NCBI GenBank assembly: GCA_009760855.2
Contig: WPIO01000337.1
Location: forward strand, 16,942 to 80,941
Length of the DNA stretch: 64,000 nt
Direction: 5' to 3'
From: Cristatella mucedo
Lineage: Eukaryota > Bryozoa > Phylactolaemata > Cristatellidae
The notes under the pieces are model-generated. The model searched no databases, was not told where the DNA came from, and was given only the letters and a program-made list of their open reading frames with translations. How positions within the stretch are numbered: position 1 is the first letter of the stretch; each line of letters starts with the position of its first letter. The position numbers were made by a program, and so were the translations under genes. Shown piece by piece: positions 12,533-22,634 of this stretch.

Positions 12533-12690
12533 CGCCGAGCTGGTTTGGTCCAGCGGTTAAGGTGCTCACCCCCCCCCCCCCCGACCACGGTCTTGCTGAG
12601 GTCGTGGGCTTGAACCCGGAGGCATATGTGAAGCACCCGAATAGAGATTAAGTTTTCTTGGGGCGCTATTCAAATGAATTATATCTACAA
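12533..12690 (+). mobile_element. tRNA-derived SINE with LINE family A tail
   Basis: The head resembles a tRNA gene with internal pol III promoter boxes: an A-box-like 'TGGTCCAGCGGTTAAG' (about 12546-12561) and a B-box-like 'GGGCTTGAACCC' (about 12606-12617). A run of about 15 C expands the D-to-T arm interval. The 3' part (12631-12686) matches the family A LINE terminus: 'GAGATTAAGTT', a GGGCGCT arm and 'GAATTAT'. A second copy lies at 52112-52295. SINEs that borrow a LINE 3' end are mobilised by that LINE's reverse transcriptase; this is established for several tRNA SINE families and inferred here. Confidence 0.8.
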
Positions 12691-12969
12691 ATTTTTAAGA
12701 ATACAAGCACATAGTTTGACTGGTCTGAGAAACGAAATCTAGTTTTGTTACAGAAATTGGTTTAGACTGAAAAACCACTATTAACGTCTGTGGATTTTGG
12801 TTTCATATGTTGAATTGCCTTGAAGAATTTCAGGAGATTTTCAATGGGCTGGCCAGATTTCATGAAGAGCCTGAATTAAAACTTAAGCCATTTTACTTGT
12901 CTTGCCATCCAGCTGCAGCTGACGATCCATCTTTTTTGAAGCAACAAATTAAATACACCTTGAAGTGAC
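12691..12969. other. No recognised feature
   Basis: AT-rich, non-coding, between the SINE and the hAT remnant. Confidence 0.5.
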
Positions 12970-13985
12970 AAGTTCACACTTTCGACGTCATTTGACTATA
13001 AATGACAATAACTTCAGCAAATTTGACATCAAATAGACGAGATGCTGATACTTCTGCGAAATTTAGTGTGGTTTTTATGTGGGGCACTGATGGATCTTTG
13101 ATACTGTGGAAGAGATTCACGACATTGTTGTTTAATCGCTCTTCGACGCAGCACTTCAAATTTTCTACGAGTTTGGTACTAATGTTTATAATTCGTGTGA
13201 GAGAGCTGTTTGAATAGTAATTCTAAAAACGTGTCAGCACTCATCAATGTCACCTTTTCTCAAACTTTGATTCTTAACTTAAAGTTTCACTCGATCCATT
13301 TCCTGCATAAGCATTTTTAGCTTATCAACAATCAATCGCTCGATCATTTCCAGTACCCTGAATTTGGTAAGCCTCGATTTTTTCCTGTACCTCGAATTCG
13401 TATAGCATCTAGTGAATGGCGATTTTCATTTTTATCAGTGACTATAACGTTGATCTTTGGATGGAGTTCAAGCGAGTCTTCACTTCAAGATTCAGTTTAA
13501 TCTTTTGTCTGAACTCTGCTTTAACTTTAGACAGTAAGACATTTTTTCGCAACAGTCGATATTTTGATGAATTTGACAAGCTTATCTGATTTCTTAAAAA
13601 TACTGAGGCATCTATGTCTCCTGCTAATGCATTATCGCTGATCACTTCGAAGTCAGTACCTGCTTTAAAATTGTCCAGATCATCAATTTCATCACAATTC
13701 ATGTTTAAATCGTCCCCAGTACTCTTATTGCACCATGGGCCAATACTTCAAGCTGCAGACCATGGTTTAGACAACACTGTCTTACGACATCGATGTGGCC
13801 AAAGCATTTCTTATTTATTGCAGCACCGTCCTGAGTAGATCCCACAAACTCTCGCCTCAGTGTTATTCCGAAACGCTCAAATACTGTTTCATCTATTCTA
13901 CCATATCGAGAGCAGTGCCTCAACCGAACATGCGAAAAACACCTGCATTATTGCTGTTTTATGGCCACAATCATTAATGTTGACT
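12970..13985 (-). pseudogene. hAT-type DNA transposase remnant
   Basis: Three minus-strand frames (13705-13923, 13442-13702, 12974-13159) lie in the order expected for one protein. The first holds 'REFVGSTQDGAAINKKCFG' followed by 'CCLNHGLQLEVLAHG', which resembles the hAT catalytic-core pattern (DGA…, then CxNHxxHLAV). The third may be a piece nearer the C-terminus. A stop and frame changes separate the pieces, so this is a pseudogene. Terminal inverted repeats were not identified. The family call rests on these motifs only; another transposase superfamily with a similar RNase-H fold is possible. Confidence 0.5.
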
Positions 13986-14023
13986 CTGAAGAATCGACGA
14001 GCACTCACGGCTGTGTTTTGTCG

Positions 14024-14526
14024 ATAATATAATAATGCACTTGTTAAAGCGCCCTCAGAGAACTCAATCTCTCTCTAGGCGCTTTACATTTGCTGCAAAT
14101 GGAAATGCAATTGAATGGTGAGTAATATCATGCTTGATAAACAAACAAAATGAATGACTTGATTAGGGGTGATATGCACAGGGTCAGCTTGCAAATGTGG
14201 TTAGTAGCAGCATGCGCATTGTCTGCATGCATAAGCACATCATAGACGAATCACAGGGTCCCACTAAATGCTGTCCTAAATAGGTGTTTTAAGTTCTTTT
14301 TAAATGTGGTCAGGTCAGGGGGTGTTCTGACGCAGGTCGGGAGGGAGTTCCATGCTTTGGGAGCATGCGAACTAAATGAACGGTCTCCAAAGGATTTGAG
14401 GTATATACGAGGTATTTGTAGACTTTTGGATTCCGAAAAGCTGGTGGCACGATGCTTGGCCTGATGGGGGAGTACATCTGAGTGATAGGCTCGAGCCATA
14501 GAATGAAGGGACCTAAAAGTGAGTGA
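14024..14526 (-). mobile_element. LINE family A, 3' half of a split copy
   Basis: Minus strand: tail and hairpin at 14024-14105, 3' UTR, then the RT C-terminus from 'LTFRSLHSMARAY' to the stop. The 5' continuation of the same RT region is found at 15821-16105. The sequences on the two sides of the break (…AGTGA at 14522-14526; AGCGA at 15821-15825) read like one element interrupted by an insertion that duplicated 5 bp. Confidence 0.85.
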
Positions 14527-15820
14527 TGTAGTTCGTATGTACGTGTGTATGTATGTATTGTATGCCAGCTCCTCTGATGAGCCAGTGATGTGGAGTGGAC
14601 ACAGGCCAGTAACCAGCAGGTGGCCAGATGGTAGATTCACAATCACTGTCGGCCGGTGTACAGTTGTGGTCGATGAATCATCGGAGTTGGGGAGAGGGGA
14701 GTGAGGACGTTAAGGCATGGCTGAGCAGTTGGGGCTCTCTCACTGGGAGTGGGAAGTGTTACTGGTGAATAAAACATTTGCGAACTTTAAGCTTTTCGCG
14801 GTCTATCAAGGACTAAGCACGGACGACAGGAAGAACTATAGCACGGTAAAGAGAAAATTGACCGCAGCGTTTTCACCCAATCGCTTCTGAGCTTATGACA
14901 ATAATAATAATAATAATAATAATGTACTTGATAAAGCACCCTCTGAGAACTTAATCTCTTTCTAGGCGCTTTACATTTGCTACAAAGGGAAATGCAATTA
15001 AATGGTAAGTAAAATCATGCTTGAAAAACAAACAAAATGAATAACATGGTTAGGGGTGACATGCACGGAGTCAGCATGCAAATGTGGCTAGTGGCAGCAT
15101 GCTCAGTGTCAGCATGCATGAGCACGTGAAGGACGAATCACAGGGACCCACTAAATGCTGTCCTAAATAGGTGTTTTTGTAGGTTCCTTTTAAATGTGGT
15201 CAGGTCAGGGGATGTTCTGACGCAGGTCTGGAGGGAGTTCCAGGCTTTGGGAGCATATGAACTAAATGCATGGTCTCCAAAGGATTTAAGGTTTGTATAA
15301 GGTATTTCTAGACTGTTGGATTCCGAAAAGCGGGCGGTACTTGGCCTGATCGGGGAGTATGTCGGAGAGATAGGCTGGAGCCATAGAATAAAGGGACCTA
15401 AAAGTGAGCGACAAAACCTTCAAGTCAATCCGTGGCTTGACTGGTAGCCAGTGCAGGTCGACGAGAAGTGGAGAAATGTGGCAACTGCGACGCTCACGAC
15501 AGACAAGCCTAGCTGAGGAGTTTTGCACCAGCTGCAATCGCCTGATGGCCCATGCTGGTAGGCCAGTAAGCAGTGATGAGCTTTTAAGCAGGCAGTTGAG
15601 TGCCGGTGAGAACGTAGACGAATACTCGGCCGACCTTAAGCCGCTGATATAGCTGGTTACCGGCCTGTGTCCCAGCCACATCATAGGCTCATCAGAGGAG
15701 CCGGCATACAATACATACATACATACACATGTACATACAAACTACAAGTTCCATTGACCTTAAGTTCACAAGTCAGGAGCCGGCATACAATACATCCATA
15801 TATACGTACAACTAACTACA
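14527..15820 (+). mobile_element. Inserted element with inverted TGTAGTT…AACTACA termini and a Gag-like frame
   Basis: The insertion begins TGTAGTT and ends AACTACA, flanked by a 5-bp target duplication with one mismatch (AGTGA/AGCGA). Its first ~100 bp (a GTATGTATGT-rich run, then 'GTATGCCAGCTCCTCTGATG' and a GGCCAGTAACCAGC block) recur in inverted orientation at about 15655-15740 near the right end, and the outermost part recurs again at 15780-15820. Inside, a plus frame from about 14718 resembles a retrotransposon capsid (Gag) protein, with 'LFAVYQGLSTDDRKNYSTVK' before and 'RQLSAGENVDEYSADLK' after a nested LINE. A Ty3/gypsy-like Gag is the nearest recognised family. The inverted rather than direct ends are unexpected for an LTR element, so it may be a rearranged LTR element or a non-autonomous TIR element. 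Confidence 0.6.
14899..15573 (-). mobile_element. LINE family A nested inside the Gag-like element
   Basis: A minus-strand family A copy with (ATT)n at 14901-14924, hairpin, 3' UTR and RT C-terminal region back to 'AIRRLQL'. It is 5'-truncated at 15573. It interrupts the Gag-like frame. The host sequence on its two sides shares 'TGAGCTTA'/'TGAGCTTT', a likely target-site duplication. Confidence 0.85.
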
Positions 15821-16105
15821 AGCGACAAAATCTAGATGCCAATCCGTTGCTTGACTGGTAGCCAGTGCAGGTCGGCGAGAAGTGGAGTAATGTGGCAACT
15901 GCGACGCTCACGACAGACAAGCCTAGCTGCGGAGTTTTGCACCAGCTGCAATCGCCTGATGGCCCATGCTGATAGGCCAGTAAGCAGTGAGTTGCAGAAG
16001 TCGAGACAGGGTGTCACGAATGCAGGCACCAATTGGGACGTGGTATCCTTATCTAAACAAGGCTAAATTTTAGCAATGTTATGAAGCTGAAAATAGGCAG
16101 ACCAA
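15821..16105 (-). mobile_element. LINE family A, 5' half of the split copy
   Basis: Continuation of the copy at 14024-14526. The minus frame 15832-16032 contains 'TPCLDFCNSLLTGLSAWAIR', 'LVQNSAARLVCRERRSCHIT' and 'LHWLPVKQRI'. It is truncated at about 16105. Confidence 0.85.
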
Positions 16106-17280
16106 TGGTCAAGCAAATCTTTACTCCTGGTGTTTTCTATCCATGGCCGCAATCGTTTTGTTCCTCTTTTCTTTGTAATCATCTTGCACCAGCTTCATCA
16201 CTTGCTTTAGTTCGCCGGCTTGTTGATATTTAGGGGGCCTAGTTTTTTCTATTAGGGTGATGACTTTGACAGCCAGCGATGACAGAATCAGGCTGTGAGG
16301 CAGGCAGAGTCTGCTTAGATAGTTGGTTGCAAGGCTCACTACTGGACTTCCTTGTACATGAGACTGGCAGCTAAGAAGCAAGCCTAGCTGAAGGGTGGTG
16401 GCTGTGGAATCTGGAGCATCGCCCTGGCACGAATGGCACTCTAGAATTGGTGCTTCTTCCAGGCTCACCTTGACCTCTCCTTGACCTCCGTAGGATCTTT
16501 TACTACTCATTCCAGGATGTTGAGGCCGGTGGAAAACTGCCATGGACACATTCACAGCCTTCGTGCGCACGGTTCTACGCTTGTGATCTACCCATGCTCT
16601 GCTAAGCATTGCTCAACAGCAGTAGATCTGCGATGAAGCAATGCCTGTCATAGGTGTGCACACTATGTTAGAGGCCACATCCTCCCATAATCAGGGAGGC
16701 TGTTTTGACTTGAGCAGTCGCACCTGAAGGGTTAACTGCTTCCCCTGCTGGCGATAAGTTCGCAATGGCCAGTACAGGACTTGATTGTGTTTCTGTTTAC
16801 AGCAAGGAGTGCTTCAGTGGGAGATCTAGTGTGGGAGCTCTTTCGTGGGATCTGGTAGAGTGCTGAGCTCTGAGCAGCCTTCAGAGGCTGCGACAGTAGC
16901 CACTCCTACTGCAGAAACTGTGGCCTGTCTGATGATCTTACTGTCACACGTTTCACGAGAGTCGTTCGAGAGGCAGTGTGACTTCAGGCGATATCAGGCA
17001 AATCGAGGGGCTTCTGGCTGGGCCCAGAGCATGGCATAAGGGGAGTATCTGAACTCAAAATATGTCACGAGTTTTCATTTGCCGTAGGATGCACGAGTAT
17101 GTAGTCAATCTCCAGTGCTGGTTCTCCTAAAGAATACATGCTTACTGTTGCACAGACTACGACTACCTCCGATCAAGAGGGGTATGAGGTCAACTTTCTG
17201 ATAGAATGTCTGGACACTGCCAGTAAATAGTGAGCTCAGAGCCAGACTGTCTGATGAGAATGAATATCGGACATAGCAAA
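16106..17280 (-). other. Unassigned minus frame of 162 codons (16121-16609) and flanking unannotated DNA
   Basis: The frame starts at an ATG at 16609 and ends at 16121. It contains a mixed polar stretch, one 'CHSC' pair, a hydrophobic segment 'LPHSLILSSLAVKVITLIEK' and a lysine-rich C-terminus. I do not recognise a family. Compared with neighbouring random frames it is long, and it could be an exon or a transposon ORF piece. The rest to 17280 shows nothing recognisable. Confidence 0.25.
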
Positions 17281-17450
17281 TATTAATAATTATAATGCAT
17301 TTGAAGTAGGCCTCTCAGAGATATCGTCTGTTTCTAAGCACTTCACATTTGCTACAAGGAAGCACGTTCGAATGGTTAGTAGTAGCGTGCTCAAAAAACA
17401 ACAGGAGTAACATGGTTAGGTGTGACGTGCACAGGGTCAGCATGCGAACC
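17281..17450 (-). mobile_element. LINE family A 3' end
   Basis: Minus strand: short AT tail, decayed hairpin, then 'AACATGGTTAGGTGTGACGT' and 'CACAGGGTCAGCATGC' of the 3' UTR. Confidence 0.8.
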
Positions 17451-18229
17451 ATTGGTATCGATTGTGTCAGTAGCTGAGGTAAAGCAAGATGGTTTGTACA
17501 TATGTGAATTATTTTAGAAGGGAAAGTTGGGTATTGCCTGACAAAGAAAACTAGGTTGTAACCGGCTTTGGCAAAAGAATGGATATTGGAGTTATGTAGC
17601 CACACTGTAAGAACTGGCTGACTAATGCATGGTGTGTTCAAATTTCTGGGCCTTCCAGTTGCCAAGTGCCTCCCAGCAAAGAAACCCTTTTCGGTGACCG
17701 TTATCATGTGGCAGACAGTAAGAGTAAGATTGATCGCTAGCATCAATGGATTGTGCACAGACCCAAACCTACCCTTGTGAGAGCTGAAACCTGGCGTCTT
17801 ACGATGTTTTCGGTAGGCTGAGGAAGTTTGGGATACATGCCTGGCTTGGTAAGCCTTTGTGGGGTTAATATCTATGCTCTCATTGCAAGAACCGTAGCAT
17901 TTCTCCTGCTAGAAAGAATCTGAGCTTGCATCTCTTTGCAGTCGAGCAACAACTACAGCTGAGGGCAGATTTGACAATGTTGATAGCATAATTCTATTCG
18001 TGCTTTTGCACCAATAGGCATATTTCTATTTGTCCCTATAATCTTTTTTCATTGTTTGGCATTGTTAATACTCAAATGATCTACAACCAATCGTGATGGC
18101 AGGCATTTACAATAAAAATTGCTTCTAAACAACTTGGCATGTAAGTTGGACTATTGCAGGGACTTTGCATTCCTGCTACTCGTTTGAAATAATGATAAAC
18201 AACTATGAGACATATTTATCGCATCTTAA
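17451..18229. other. No recognised feature
   Basis: Non-coding; no motif or repeat recognised. Confidence 0.45.
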
Positions 18230-18585
18230 CATAACATAATTGCTTTCTATGCACTTCATGTGGGCTGTAATGGAAGCACTTCTACTTAGGAATTGCGTTA
18301 GCAGTGTCAGTATGAACAAGCAGACAAAGGAAAATGTGTACGGTTCCCTTAAAGTGTGGTACCTAGGAGGTTCTGTATTGGTTCTTTTTTAATGTCAAAT
18401 CAGGCAATTCATGATGTCAATCGGAAGTGAGTGCCACGCTGGTGGAACAAACTAAGGACGTGTATAATTTCCAAGGGCCTTGATTTTGGATTGACTCGTT
18501 AGAGGAAGTAGGCCTACCTAGCCTTATTGCGAATTAGTTTGCCTGCAAGTGAGTGACAGAACCTTGAAGTAGATAGCAAAAGTTA
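18230..18585 (-). mobile_element. LINE family A fragment, strongly decayed
   Basis: Minus strand. Recognisable by order: 3' UTR traces, 'TGTCAAATCAGGCAATTCAT', 'GGAAGTGAGTGCCACGCTGG' and 'AGTGAGTGACAGAACCTTGA' (compare AGTGAGCGACAAAACCTTGA in cleaner copies). Confidence 0.6.
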
Positions 18586-18839
18586 GCATACATTTTGAAT
18601 GCAGCCATTTCAAGACGAACTACCGAGCTCTTATTGGGTAGCCTAGTTATAGCTCAATTGAATACACATTTGGGGTTCTCCTAAGTTTCCATGGATGTGT
18701 GTGTGTGTGGCAGATGTGTGCTGCTTGTGTTAGAGGTGCTATTCTCAGGATTACACTGCCTGCATTAGCATCGTGATGAATGACGAGCTTGCATTTGACT
18801 TCAAGGCCTATGTACTCTGACCTTTAATGGCTGAGCCAC

Positions 18840-19010
18840 TATGTCTGCCGTGTCTTGCGTCCTCCATACCTAGCTGAAGTGCTGCACCAGTTTCAGCCTC
18901 CACCAGTCTTAAAATTGGCTATAGGCAGTGAATTAGCTGTTCCATCCCATTCTTCAAGCCTCTTGGGAACAGAAAATCTTTGCTTGCTCGTCCTCGCTGG
19001 GACCAAGCAA
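18840..19010 (+). mobile_element. LINE family B fragment
   Basis: Plus strand: 'RPPYLAEVLHQFQPP' matches the family B block 'YLAELLHQFEP'. The following leucine/serine-rich part is a diverged version of 'LAVPFLRLKTVG'. Confidence 0.7.
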
Positions 19011-19985
19011 TGCGAGCACATTAAACTACTACAGCTTCTGGCACATTTAGACACATTCACAGGGCAGGCAGGTTCAAGAAAATCTGCTTAAAGCAAGTCT
19101 TTAGCTGCACCTCATGTTAATGTTGTAAAGGGGGGCTAGATCTGAGGAAGCAAAGCCGGCAGCAGCAGCAGCAGGTTTTCACCTGAACAACAGCTATTTC
19201 TCCATGCAGACGACTATGCTAAGCTTTACCTAATGCCTCAGGCTTTGCACGGCACGACTCTCGTGACACAACTTCCTAACAGAATCATTAATTATAGCAG
19301 ACGTTTCTTAGTCCAAAGTTCGACGAGAGTGACGCAGCCATGGACTCTCACATGGGTGTGACAAATAAGTAACAGTTTCCATCCTCTTTCTCATACGATA
19401 TGAAATCCTTGCAAAATCCTTGCAAAATGCTGAAGATCGACATGAAGAACGTGTGCTCTGATTTCTGTCAGATAATGCGTTCAAAATAAAAGCCGTCACG
19501 TAATATCTGTTTATGCTTTTAGTATTTTTGGTACAGCGCTACATGGGCATAGTTTCAGTGCACATACACTCTCTCGAACTCACGCTTTCTCTACAAATCC
19601 CTTGGTGACAGTCGTATATTCCAAGTCAATTACTCCAGTGCCGAAAATGATGTTAGTTTTTCACAATTTTTGCACTCTGGGAAAAATGAACGAATGGTTT
19701 TGACGAAGGCTGCTTAATTGCCGAAACCCTTCGTTTATCCCGAAGGACTTGCTGAAAGAACTCTTGCTCACAGTTGGCTCCGAGTGGCTATTCAACACTG
19801 AACTTAAAAGCAAAGATTGTGATCTGATCTGATCTATCTGCATCTGATAATCGCTCAATGCACAACAGGTGACATAAGTTTCAAAGCACTTTAAGGCTAT
19901 GTGGTAAGCTGTCACATCATCTAGCGTTTCTCAAAGTGTGAGACCACTATGAAAGTCTATACAGCTAAAAGTATAGGTCGCAAGC
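19011..19985. other. No recognised feature
   Basis: Contains a short GCA run near 19160-19175. Otherwise no gene or repeat recognised. Confidence 0.45.
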
Positions 19986-20625
19986 AAGAAGAAACTAGGC
20001 CACTGCTGCTGACTATGAATATGGCTGCAAGGCTAGTTTAAAAGTTCCAGAGATTTGACCATGTGTCTCGTTAGTTATAAGAGCTACGGTGGCTGCCGGT
20101 TGATCAACGGATACAGGACGAAGTTCTTATGCTGACCCATAAGGCCTGCCACCGCTTAGCTCGCCCATACCTAGCTGAACTGCTGCACAAGTTTCAGCCT
20201 TCTCGTGCCCCCCCCCTGCTACTTGTATGGATAATGAATTAGCTGCTTCATGCCACTACTTCAAGACAGTTTGCGACAGAAGCTGTTACTATGCAGGTCC
20301 TAGACTGTGGAAATCGCTTCTGCAACTCTTGCACAATGACAACTACTCTGCTGCTACTGACCATTGCTATTCTTTTTCAGCAGTTCTGAGCTGCTACTTC
20401 TATGCTACTCACTACCTCAACTGCTCTCCTGACTCTGCCATGCTACCAACTTTCTTTTTGTTGTGGGAGACGAAGTCTGTTTGCAACCAAAAGCGAATCG
20501 AAAGCCACTTAGGCTGTGTAAGTACGCTATATAAAACTCTCCTGCTTAACATCCACATAGTCTTCATGGCTTTGTGGAGTTACAGACAGAGATACATTAC
20601 ATTACATCACAAGCACGTGGAGGCT
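19986..20625 (+). mobile_element. LINE family B 3' end, nearly complete C-terminal region
   Basis: Runs from the 'LTMNMAARL' region through 'YLAELLHKFQP' and a frame 20227-20655 containing 'SDAYYAGPRLWKS'-like sequence and 'CYFYATHYLNCSPDSAMLPT' to an ATTACATTACAT terminus near 20612. Stops and frameshifts are present. Useful as a reference for the family B 3' end. Confidence 0.8.
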
Positions 20626-20807
20626 GGCTGCTACAGTTGCATAGAGACTGGCTGAGATTTGGCAGTGCCTAGTCAACCAGCTGCTCTACCGACTCCTCTA
20701 CATGCCCAAAGCCTCTGGTAGGTATTCGGCTTCGGCAGAAGGAACAGTGAAATATGCACCTTGCCTGCAGAGTAAATAAGTAGGTCACTTAAAGGTCACT
20801 TTCTTCA

Positions 20808-21565
20808 TGATAATATTAACAATAATAATTCATACCCTCTGAGAACTCAATATCTTATTTGGCACTTTACGTATGTTGCAAAGGAAGCACGACCGAATGA
20901 TTAGTGGCAGCATGCTCAATAAAAAGCAAGTATAACCTGGTTAGGGAAGACGAGCACATCGTCAGAATACACATGTAGTTAGTGGCTGCGTGCACAGTGT
21001 CAGCAGGCTTAAGCAGATTAGGACGAATTACAGACCCACTAAATACTATCTAAAATGTATGAGTTTTAGTTTTCTTTTTAAATTTTCACAAGTTAGGAGA
21101 TTTCGTGACAAATGTCCATACGAACCAAAGGCGTGGTCTCCAAAGGATTTAAGATTTGCACGAGGTGGGTGTGGGTGAACTGTTTGGTTCCTAAAAGCAA
21201 ATGGCATGATCCTTAGCCTGGTGGATGAGTAGATTTGCGAGGTCGGCTGGAGCCAAAGAATAAAGGGACCTACAAGTGAGTGACAAAACCTTGAGGCAGT
21301 TGCGTTGCTTGACCGGTAGCAAGTGCATAAAGAAGTGGTGTGATGTAGCAACTGCAATGCTCACGTCAGACTAACCTAGCTGCTGAGCTTTGCGCCAGCT
21401 GTAAGCACCTGAATGCACATGCCGTAAGACCAATAAGCAGCGAGTTACAGATGTCAAGACGGGATGGCAATAATGCAGGGACCAATTTAGATGTGACGTG
21501 CCTGCCTAAGAAAGCCCAAATTTTAGCAATATTATGTAGCTGAAACCGAAAGCAGTCAGCCAATA
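20808..21565 (-). mobile_element. LINE family A fragment
   Basis: Minus strand with AT tail, hairpin, 3' UTR and two overlapping RT C-terminal frames (21046-21357 and 21366-21563) related by frameshift. The second contains 'LLPSRLDICNSLLIGLTACA'. Confidence 0.85.
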
Positions 21566-22190
21566 TTATTTAGCTGATGTTGTAGTCCAGCAGCATAGGC
21601 TTATTTTGGAGAGGGACGTGTAGATTATATGGGGGTGATAGTTAATAATTATTTGTCACTAATGGAACAAGCCTGTTAGATATAGCTACCATTGCTTGTT
21701 TTATTTGGTTTAGTTAAGCCCTTCACTGGAGTAATTGGAATGGCCAGCATATTTATGTGGCTTCTGTGTTTCCTGCTCGATGGTTAGCAGATTGTTCACT
21801 ATGCCCGAGTGTGCTTGGATAGCGGCAGTGAGTGCAGCATTGGTATTTTAATCAGCCCTGGTGAGCTGAGACTTGAAACCTGCCAGCCGAGTGGCCTCAG
21901 GCTTTCAGGCAGCTCAATGAATGAGGACAGCACGCAAGGTCTATTTGAAATGCCTACGTCTAAAATCCGTGCACGTGCGATATGCTGGTGGTACCAGGAG
22001 CCTGCCTGTTCAGCACACTCTTTAAAAGCTAATATAAATACATTTTGGCTGTTGACATTTAAGATTGTACTGGAAACCATAGCAAAAGGGATGAAAAAGG
22101 TGTGTACAATGACTAGGCTTTTTATGGAACGGTGCAAGTGAGTTACTTTGTAGTGTATGCCTGGCATGCCACTTATTTTTTAGTATTTAA
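21566..22190. other. Unassigned; plus frame 21809-22141 ending at a GTGAGT donor
   Basis: A 110-codon plus frame (21809-22141) includes a GTGCAA|GTGAGT donor-like site at its end. No family is recognised and no LRR pattern is visible. It lies just outside the observed extent of the inverted duplication with the right window edge. Confidence 0.25.
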
Positions 22191-22634
22191 ATGAAAACTA
22201 GAGCCTTTTGAGTCGCTTGGAGGAGCGGCAATAGCCTCATGGCGTAAGGAAGAACAGACTTTCTTGCCTAAACTAATAACAGTTTATTGGTCTCTGCTAA
22301 CATGGAGTTTATATTCCCTCTTGAATGCTGTTTTTTGCTTGAGAGAATGCATGCTGTCTACTCGTAAAATCTTGGTTTTATGTAATGTAATTAGTGTAAA
22401 CAACAATGTAATTAGTGAATAATCATCTCCAGTCAGGTATGGATTTCACTGCTCATTGCTGAAATCTATTTGTAATAGTAACGATAAATAATTGCCCAGC
22501 AGGTTATTTGTACGGCTGCGTCTGATAGCATAATATGCATGAAAGAATATTAGATTATTTGGCTCTGCTAGTGCCAAGTCGTTATTTGACAATTTTCTGT
22601 TGACTTTTGGTTGAGCTCTCTTGTTTTGCTTTAG
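22191..22634 (+). other. Last intron of the ROCO gene, left arm of the inverted duplication
   Basis: From 22191 to about 22441 this sequence is almost identical, by eye, to the reverse complement of 63740-64000. The intron ends with a good acceptor (GTTTTGCTTTAG at 22634). The part from about 22443 to the acceptor is missing in the right arm. Confidence 0.85.

Noticed and set aside
12533-12620. A functional tRNA gene
   Set aside because: It has A- and B-box-like sequences but no convincing acceptor or anticodon stem and a C-run expansion. Its extension matches a LINE tail and a second copy exists, so it is a SINE.
14251-14646. A single 131-codon chimeric protein on the minus strand
   Set aside because: It is an accidental read-through from the inserted element into the LINE A ORF across the insertion junction at 14526/14527.
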